This document shows, in pieces, positions 58,627 through 64,000 of a DNA stretch of 64,000 bases (position 1 is the stretch's first letter; every line of letters begins with the position of its first letter). Source of the stretch: Holothuria scabra (Eukaryota; Echinodermata; Holothuroidea; Aspidochirotida; Holothuriidae). The position numbers and the translations under genes were made by a program. The notes below the pieces were generated by a model. That model did not search any database. It was given only the letters and a program-made list of their open reading frames with translations, and was not told the origin of the DNA. The stretch spans positions 68,653,806-68,717,805 of the forward strand of contig CM074179.1 in NCBI GenBank assembly GCA_037179385.1, written 5' to 3'.

Positions 58627-60219
58627 ATGCCATTCGATTTAGATAAATTCGTGGCTAGCCCCTCAATTGAGGAGCTTAACTCACTAAAAAAGTCTGAGAT
58701 TGTAAAAGTCGCAAAACACTATGGCATTGAATTTCAGCCATTAATGCGGAAGGACGAGATTAAGAGATACATTGTAGAGTATCTGGTAGATGAAAGTATT
58801 CTGCCAATTACAGTGCTTGAGACAATCATGACCGTGCCAACTGACAATGCATTTGAATTGAAAAAGCTTGAATTGGAAATGAATAAGGAGGTTAGATTGA
58901 AAGAACTGGAAAGGGAGAAAGAAAAATTGGAAAGAGAAAGGGAAGAAAAGGAACGAGAAGTTAGATTGAAAGAATTGGAAATGCAAAGGGAAAAAGAGGA
59001 AAGAGAGATGCAAATGCAAAGAGAGAAAGAGGCTAGAGAGCATGAATTTAGGTTGAAACAACTGAAATTAGGGGTCATAAAAGGCCCAGAACCTAAAATA
59101 GGCATGGATACTGGGGGATTTGATGTCTCTAAGCACGTGAAATTTGTGCCCAAATTTCAGGAGGATAATGTGGAGAAATTTTTCAACCACTTTGAAAAAC
59201 TGGGTGAACAATTAAAGTGGCCCAGAGATAAATGGTCAATACTCATTCAGAGTAATTTTACTGGCAAGGCCCAGGAAGTGTATTCCGCTCTGCCCATAGA
59301 GGACAGCATGGATTATGATAAAGTCAAAAAGGCCATATTACAAGCCTATGAATTAGTACCCGAGGCGTATCGCCAAAAATTTAGAAAATATCGTAAGGCG
59401 GATACACAAACATATGTAGAGTTTGCCTATCAAAAGGAAAGGCATTTCGATAGATGGTGTGATTCGAAAAAGGTCTCCACATTTGAAGCGTTACGACAAC
59501 TGATGCTGGTCGAGGAATTTAAACGGTGTGTGAGTGATGACATAAAGACTCACCTTGAAGAACAAAAGGCAGACAAATTGAAAGAAGTGGCAAATTGGGC
59601 TGATCAGTATGCACTTACCCATAAGTTTGGTAAAGTAGGTCAGACTCAAAACAAGAGTCAGTTTAATAGGCCAAATAAAAAATATGGCAATGGCACTAGT
59701 GGTGACACAGCAGGTAAAATTAGTGGATCTCAGTCTGGTTCCCTCTCTCCAACAAATTCTGGTAAAAAACAACCAGATTCTAGTCGTCAAAAGAACGACC
59801 AGGTCAGCTCAAATAAAGCTGCCTTTAAAGACATAGTTTGTGGTTTCTGTCACAAAAAGGGCCACATAATGGCAAATTGCTTTCAATTGGCAAAATTAAA
59901 GGAGACTGAAACAGCTCCAAATGCCTTAGCCAATGCAGAAAATTCTCCAGAGGTAGTCGTGACTTTACGGCCTAATTCTAATGACCAAATTAAGGAAGAA
60001 TACCTTCCATTCGTGTCTGAGGGTTTTATTTCCCTAGATGGGGATTCAGCTCATCCACCCGTCAAAATTAAAATTTTGCGTGACACAGGCGCAACTCAGT
60101 CGTTGTTGCTTCTTGATGGAGTTTTGCCATTAACGGACTCTACTTCCACAGGGGCAAATGTACTAATTCAGGGGTTGAGTGTGGATTTATTTCTGTCCCT
60201 CTTCACAAAATTAATTTGA
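58627..60219 (+). CDS. gag: Gag polyprotein with SCAN-like capsid and the start of the protease
   Basis: 530 codons from the first ATG after the PBS. Residues ~15-55 resemble a SAP-like helical motif (LKKSEIVKVAKHYGI). Residues ~76-150 are almost all Lys/Glu/Arg/Leu and should form a long coiled coil. Capsid follows at ~165-335; its second half (~244-335; YRQKFRKYRK, TYVEFAYQKERHFDRW, MLVEEFKRCVSDDIKTHLEE) reads like a SCAN domain. A Gln/Ser/Asn linker leads to one CCHC zinc knuckle, C405-X2-C408-X4-H413-X4-C418, for RNA binding. The retroviral-type aspartic protease begins with its active-site D486-T-G. About 25 residues later the frame changes (about 60181-60195) and this ORF ends in a wrong-frame tail. 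Gag would assemble cytoplasmic particles; gag and protease share one frame here. Confidence 0.9.
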   Translation: MPFDLDKFVASPSIEELNSLKKSEIVKVAKHYGIEFQPLMRKDEIKRYIVEYLVDESILPITVLETIMTVPTDNAFELKKLELEMNKEVRLKELEREKEKLEREREEKEREVRLKELEMQREKEEREMQMQREKEAREHEFRLKQLKLGVIKGPEPKIGMDTGGFDVSKHVKFVPKFQEDNVEKFFNHFEKLGEQLKWPRDKWSILIQSNFTGKAQEVYSALPIEDSMDYDKVKKAILQAYELVPEAYRQKFRKYRKADTQTYVEFAYQKERHFDRWCDSKKVSTFEALRQLMLVEEFKRCVSDDIKTHLEEQKADKLKEVANWADQYALTHKFGKVGQTQNKSQFNRPNKKYGNGTSGDTAGKISGSQSGSLSPTNSGKKQPDSSRQKNDQVSSNKAAFKDIVCGFCHKKGHIMANCFQLAKLKETETAPNALANAENSPEVVVTLRPNSNDQIKEEYLPFVSEGFISLDGDSAHPPVKIKILRDTGATQSLLLLDGVLPLTDSTSTGANVLIQGLSVDLFLSLFTKLI

Positions 60220-61724
60220 AGTCAAATTTAGTTTCTGGGTCGGTCATAGTAGGGGTCAGACCTACTCTACCTGTAAAGGGGGTATCTCTGTTGCTAGGCA
60301 ATGACCTAGCTGGTGGAAAGGTAGTCGCCAATGCAATTTTGACAGATAAACCATGTGACTATAACAACACAGAGCAATTAGAAAAGGAATTTCCAGATTT
60401 ATTCCCAGCCTGTGCTGTCACGAGAGCTATGTCACAAAAGCTTGCTATGGATGATAATCTTAAGCATCCAGCCTCCAAAAGTGAGGATCCAGTTTCCAAA
60501 AGTGAAACAAGTAGGGAATCATGTAAGGATGATAATCTTGAACATCCACTCTCTAAAAGTGAGGGTATGATTTCTGAAAAGAAGGATGGTAAATTTATGC
60601 CTCCGCCCTCTAAAATTGAGGAATTAGTTCCTAAAAATGGAACAACACTCCCAAAAGTGGAGTCAGAGTCCAGAGAGGACTCTAATAAGAATATTAACGA
60701 AAGTGAAGATTCCTGGTTTGATCTCAGCCAAACTTTTATGGCCAATCTTCAGGATTGTGAGTCTCCTGTCCCCACACATGGTGAGGGGATAGAACAGGAA
60801 AGAAACATGTCTGACACACTCCATAAAGACCAGTTGTCAGTCCAACAACAACATGATGAAGAGCTTCAGCCACTAATTGCTGGTGCCCTCACTGAGGATG
60901 AGTCGAAAGACGTCCCAGTGTGTTTTTACCTTAAGAACGGTGTTTTGATGCGTAAATGGCGACCACCTGATGCACCATTAGATGAAGAGTGGCGCATTCA
61001 CCATCAGATTGTGGTACCTAGGGTGTATCGGAAGGAAATACTGAGTATTGCCCATGAAATGCCATTTGCAGGGCACCTAGGGGTCAGTAAGACTTACCAC
61101 AAAATTCTAAATCACTTTTATTGGCCTAAGCTTAAGAGTGATGTGGCCAAATTTTGTAAGACTTGTCATTCATGTCAAATGGTTGGGAAGCCGAATCAGA
61201 ATATTCCGGCTGCACCCTTAAAGCCAATTCCTGCTTTTGAAGAGCCATTTAGTAGAGTTATTATTGATTGTGTAGGTCCTCTACCTAAGAGTAGGGCAGG
61301 ACATCAGTATATATTAACCATAATGTGTGCTTCGACAAGGTTTCCAGAGGCAATACCTCTAAGGAATATTAAGGCTCGGACAGTCTCACAAGCTTTACTT
61401 AAATTTTTCACATTGTTTGGGTTACCTAAGGAGATCCAATCAGATCAAGGGTCTAATTTCATGTCAACTGTATTCCAACAGATGTTGTATGAATTAGGCA
61501 TAGACCAAATTAAGTCTTCGGCTTATCATCCCGAAAGCCAAGGGGCTTTAGAAAGGTTTCACCAAACATTGAAAAATATGTTAAAAACATATTGTCATGA
61601 CAATGAGAAAGATTGGGATGAAGGCATTCCATTTGTAATGTTTGCTGTCAGGAGTCTGTACAGGAGTCACTTGGGTTCAGTCCATTTGAACTCGTCTTCG
61701 GACACACAGTTCGTGGACCATTGA
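60216..61724 (+). CDS. pol: Pol part 1: protease end and integrase
   Basis: The ATG at 60216 is internal; the true frame is open upstream into the protease. The beginning (PVKGVSLLLGNDLAGGKV) is the C-terminal protease segment. Residues ~75-215 are a Ser/Glu/Lys-rich linker with repeated HPxSKSE-like words. Integrase follows: an HHCC zinc domain (H280, H287, C317, C320) and the catalytic core D351, D410, E446, with exactly 35 residues between the last two (DD35E). It would insert the cDNA into chromosomes. The frame changes at about 61646-61655, so the last ~25 codons are wrong-frame. Integrase here lies upstream of reverse transcriptase, opposite to ordinary Ty3/gypsy. Confidence 0.9.
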   Translation: MKSNLVSGSVIVGVRPTLPVKGVSLLLGNDLAGGKVVANAILTDKPCDYNNTEQLEKEFPDLFPACAVTRAMSQKLAMDDNLKHPASKSEDPVSKSETSRESCKDDNLEHPLSKSEGMISEKKDGKFMPPPSKIEELVPKNGTTLPKVESESREDSNKNINESEDSWFDLSQTFMANLQDCESPVPTHGEGIEQERNMSDTLHKDQLSVQQQHDEELQPLIAGALTEDESKDVPVCFYLKNGVLMRKWRPPDAPLDEEWRIHHQIVVPRVYRKEILSIAHEMPFAGHLGVSKTYHKILNHFYWPKLKSDVAKFCKTCHSCQMVGKPNQNIPAAPLKPIPAFEEPFSRVIIDCVGPLPKSRAGHQYILTIMCASTRFPEAIPLRNIKARTVSQALLKFFTLFGLPKEIQSDQGSNFMSTVFQQMLYELGIDQIKSSAYHPESQGALERFHQTLKNMLKTYCHDNEKDWDEGIPFVMFAVRSLYRSHLGSVHLNSSSDTQFVDH

Positions 61725-61903
61725 AATTATTAAAGGAGAAGTGGTTATCAGATCCAGGTGAAAACATACATCTGCTTGATTATGTATCCCGCTTTAAAGA
61801 GCGTTTTCACAGAGCATGTGAACTGGCTCAAGAAAATCTGAGGAGTTCTCAGAAGAAAATGAAGGCATGGTATGATAAGACCACTGTGCAAAAGAGAGTT
61901 TAG
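61721..61903 (+). CDS. pol: Pol part 2: integrase C-terminal fragment
   Basis: A 60-codon piece in the frame that continues integrase after the second break. It is rich in charged helix (FKERFHRACELAQENLRSSQ, KKMKAWYDK), the segment that links the catalytic core to the GPY module. It ends at a stop caused by another frame change (about 61885-61903). It is not a separate gene. Confidence 0.8.
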   Translation: MKLLKEKWLSDPGENIHLLDYVSRFKERFHRACELAQENLRSSQKKMKAWYDKTTVQKRV

Positions 61904-63023
61904 GCCTGGTGAGAAGGTGTTGGTGTTTTTGCCTGTGTCTGGTCAGTCACTTCAAGCTCGCTTTCAAGGACCTTATGTCATTGAAAGAAAGATCAATGAC
62001 ACAGACTATGTCATCTTGACACCTGACAAGCGTAAATCGAAGAGAGTTTGTCACATTAATATGATGAAAGAATATTATGAAAGAAAGGATTGTGACATTT
62101 CTAAGGATGAAAGTGTACATGATGTGGATGTCAATGTTAATAATGCATGTGATCAAGTGTGTATCATCAGTGTTGATCAAGAATTCAATGATAATGATGA
62201 GATCAATGCTGATAATGTTCCTGATATGTGTATTAAGTTAAAAAACTCTGATGTATTGAGTAATCTTGATCAGAAGTTAAGTCATCTAGATGACAAAGAA
62301 AGATCAGAAATGAAATCATTAATCAATGAATATGTATGCTTGTTCTCAGATGATCCTACTAGGACAGATTTGATTGAACATGATGTTGATGTGGGAGAGG
62401 CTGCACCAATCAAGCAGCATCCTTATCGAGTTAACCCTCGAAAACGACAACATCTCAGGGATGAGGTTCGTTACATGTTAGACCATGATATTATAGAACC
62501 TAGTAACAGTGAATGGTCTTCCCCATGTATATTGGTCCCAAAGCCAGACGGTGGGTACAGATTTTGTACTGATTACCGGAAGGTGAATGCGGTAACAAGA
62601 ACGGATTCCTATCCGATACCCCGTATTGATGATTGTATTGATAGGATTGGGAATGCTACTTACGTATCAAAGTTTGACTTGTTAAAGGGGTACTGGGAGA
62701 TACCACTCACTGAGAGGGCTCGAAAAATCTCGGCATTCGTTACGCCAGACGGCTTATTTCAGTATAAGGTTATGCCGTTTGGTATGAAAAATTCACCGAT
62801 GACCTTTCAACGTTTAGTAAATGACCTTACGTCAGATTTAGAGAATTGTGAAGTGTATGTTGATGACCTTATTGTGTACAGTAACTCATGGAATGAACAT
62901 GTGCAACATGTTAAGGCATTATTTGACAAGCTTGCCAAAGCTAATTTGACTGTCAATTTAGTCAAGAGTGAAATTGCCTGTGCCCATGTTTATATTCTTA
63001 GGGCATGTAGTTGGTCAGGGTAG
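61872..63023 (+). CDS. pol: Pol part 3: integrase GPY module and reverse transcriptase
   Basis: 383-codon ORF; the ATG is internal. Residues 10-70 hold the GPF/Y integrase module (FQGPYVIERKINDTDYVI), which ties the element to Ty3/gypsy. A Asp/Asn-rich linker (~75-130) follows. Reverse transcriptase spans ~175-365: PIKQHPYRVNPRKRQHL, PDGGYRFCTDYRKVNAVT, the first catalytic Asp in SKFDLLKGYW (D269), the MPFGMKNSPMTFQRL block, and the YVDD core (D331, D332). The enzyme copies element RNA to DNA inside the particle. The final ~10 residues are wrong-frame after the fourth break (about 62985-63003). Confidence 0.92.
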   Translation: MIRPLCKREFRPGEKVLVFLPVSGQSLQARFQGPYVIERKINDTDYVILTPDKRKSKRVCHINMMKEYYERKDCDISKDESVHDVDVNVNNACDQVCIISVDQEFNDNDEINADNVPDMCIKLKNSDVLSNLDQKLSHLDDKERSEMKSLINEYVCLFSDDPTRTDLIEHDVDVGEAAPIKQHPYRVNPRKRQHLRDEVRYMLDHDIIEPSNSEWSSPCILVPKPDGGYRFCTDYRKVNAVTRTDSYPIPRIDDCIDRIGNATYVSKFDLLKGYWEIPLTERARKISAFVTPDGLFQYKVMPFGMKNSPMTFQRLVNDLTSDLENCEVYVDDLIVYSNSWNEHVQHVKALFDKLAKANLTVNLVKSEIACAHVYILRACSWSG

Positions 63024-63660
63024 AGTTAAACCAATTAAGGCTAAGGTTGAGGGCATCGACAAATTCCCTGCCCCAGCTGACAAAAAGCAGCTCATGCGCT
63101 TCCTAGGCATGGCTGGTTACTACAGACGTTTTTGTCCAAATTTTTCTGACATTGCTGCACCATTGACAAGATTACTAAGGAAAAATGAAAAGTTTGTTTG
63201 GACAGAAAATTGTCAGGCAGCATTTGAATCATTGAAAAGAGCACTAATGAGTTCGCCAGTGTTGATTGCTCCAGATTTTGAAAAACAGTTTAAGCTGGCA
63301 GTTGATGCTAGTGACAATGGTATAGGAGCAGTTTTGCTTCAAGCTGATGAGCATGGTGTTGATCACCCTGTGTGTTATTATTCAAAGAAATTTGACAGAC
63401 ATCAGAAAAATTATTCTACAATTGAGAAAGAAACATTAGCTTTGATACTTGGTCTTCAGCACTTTGATGTTTATTTGGGGACTACTAGTTTCCCTGTTAT
63501 TGTATATACTGATCATAATCCTCTGACATTTCTGTCTAAGATGAAGAACAAGAATCAGAGATTGATGAGATGGAGTTTATTTCTACAATCATATAATGTA
63601 GATATTAGGCACATTAAAGGGAAAGACAATGTTGTGCCTGATGCTTTGTCAAGAACTTAA
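62968..63660 (+). CDS. pol: Pol part 4: RT thumb/connection and RNase H
   Basis: 230 codons; begins inside the RT. FLGHVVGQGRVKP and FLGMAGYYRRFCPNFSDIA are the Ty3/gypsy RT thumb/connection. RNase H follows with its four acidic residues in place: AVDAS (D113), IEKE (E155), YTDHNPL (D182) and VPDALSR (D225). It would degrade the RNA strand and leave the PPT primer. The ORF stops at 63660 with the normal end of this domain; no further domain follows before the PPT. Confidence 0.92.
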   Translation: MKLPVPMFIFLGHVVGQGRVKPIKAKVEGIDKFPAPADKKQLMRFLGMAGYYRRFCPNFSDIAAPLTRLLRKNEKFVWTENCQAAFESLKRALMSSPVLIAPDFEKQFKLAVDASDNGIGAVLLQADEHGVDHPVCYYSKKFDRHQKNYSTIEKETLALILGLQHFDVYLGTTSFPVIVYTDHNPLTFLSKMKNKNQRLMRWSLFLQSYNVDIRHIKGKDNVVPDALSRT

Positions 63661-63895
63661 TCTGATTGAGTAAATTAAAAGTCGTACTGTAATTTTGAAA
63701 TTTTGATGTTGCCTGCAGCACAGTATGTATTAATGATGTTACTACTCCTGAATTATCATATTGTAAGACAAGTTGTATGTTATGAAAGCACCTTCCACTT
63801 GATATTGGAATCCATACTGTAATACTATACAGTAGTTGTTACTATAAGGTAATATTGTAGATATTGTAACCTAAGTTTTGTCCTAGACGTCCAAA
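63661..63895 (+). other. 3' untranslated region of the retrotransposon
   Basis: A/T-rich, no ORF. Contains ACTGTAATACTATACAGTAG, a small imperfect palindrome, near 63817. Confidence 0.7.
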
Positions 63896-63914
63896 ACTCT
63901 TTCAAGGGGAGGAG
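63896..63914 (+). promoter_or_regulatory. Polypurine tract
   Basis: AAGGGGAGGAG immediately precedes the 3' LTR, the position where plus-strand DNA synthesis is primed. The preceding ACTCTTTC is shared with the copy outside the 5' LTR. Confidence 0.85.
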
Positions 63915-64000
63915 TGTTACGAGACGACATCAACCAGATTGAATCCACGGACGAGCAAGTGAAAAATTCTAGAAAGTGCTAGCATGGATGTTGCCTCTCG
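63915..64000 (+). repeat. 3' LTR, first 86 bp (cut by window end)
   Basis: Matches 57822-57907 at 82 of 86 positions. The differences are substitutions; no indel in this piece. Confidence 0.93.

Larger units (their letters stand above)
57822..64000 (+). mobile_element. Gmr1-like Ty3/gypsy LTR retrotransposon (3' LTR cut by the window end)
   Basis: One element in plus orientation: 5' LTR, PBS, gag, protease, integrase, reverse transcriptase, RNase H, PPT, start of 3' LTR. The pol order INT-RT-RH is that of Ty1/copia, but the RT, RNase H and GPY-bearing integrase sequences are Ty3/gypsy-like. This combination defines the Gmr1 group described by Goodwin and Poulter from deuterostomes. Catalytic residues of all enzymes are visible. 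Four frame changes (about 60181-60195, 61646-61655, 61885-61903, 62985-63003) break the coding region. The first 86 bp of the two LTRs differ at 4 positions, so the insertion is not brand-new. No env-like ORF is seen after RNase H. Confidence 0.93.

Noticed and set aside
1..64000. Operons, bacterial gene clusters or phage regions
   Set aside because: Low coding density, animal-type transposons and SINEs make this animal nuclear DNA; no bacterial-style gene run exists.
57822..64000. Endogenous retrovirus with env
   Set aside because: Only 3' UTR and PPT follow RNase H; there is no env-like ORF, and the gag/pol lineage is a Gmr1 retrotransposon.

Overview
The window looks like animal nuclear DNA, probably from a marine invertebrate deuterostome. 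It is AT-rich, gene-poor and full of decayed transposons and simple repeats. Three things point that way: a Ty3/gypsy element of the Gmr1 type (integrase ahead of reverse transcriptase, first described from deuterostomes), an apparently intronless SLC35G1-like transporter gene, and many hAT/TTAA-type miniature elements with CAGTGGCGTAGC termini. An echinoderm is a reasonable guess, but nothing here fixes the species. A run of exactly 100 N (44106-44205) marks a scaffold join.

Layout. 1-24.3 kb has no gene I can recognise. It holds paired dispersed repeats, a CR1-like LINE scrap (~7.76-8.25 kb), a repeat rich in AGGTCA words (8.8-9.56 kb), a TTAA-flanked MITE family in four copies or more (12.2, 16.7, 20.2, 23.2 kb), two tRNA-derived SINE copies, a 413-bp CTA/CTG array and a 1.24-kb CACTG-ended inverted-repeat element. 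24.3-26.4 kb holds a broken L1/Tx1-like LINE on the minus strand, a separate RT scrap and a piggyBac-like MITE. The one clear host gene is SLC35G1-like at 28975-30148 (minus), interrupted by one frameshift in an 8-A run. 31-50 kb is dominated by nested non-autonomous hAT elements, two with convincing target-site duplications, and by minisatellites. 50-57 kb holds palindromes, a 315-bp TIR element and a degenerate ~90-bp satellite.

The right end (57822-64000) is one nearly complete LTR retrotransposon: LTR, PBS, gag (SAP-like N-terminus, coiled coil, SCAN-like capsid, CCHC knuckle), protease, integrase, reverse transcriptase, RNase H, polypurine tract and the start of the 3' LTR. Catalytic residues of every enzyme domain are visible, but the coding region is split by four frame changes, each consistent with a small indel. 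The order GAG-PR-INT-RT-RH is the notable biology. The capsid resembles the SCAN domain of vertebrate zinc-finger proteins, which is thought to derive from this retrotransposon lineage. A PPT-like sequence also lies just outside the 5' LTR, which may mean a tandem or recombined copy.

Most of the 64 kb is transposon debris. I found no CRISPR array, operon, functional rRNA or tRNA gene, or new gene system.
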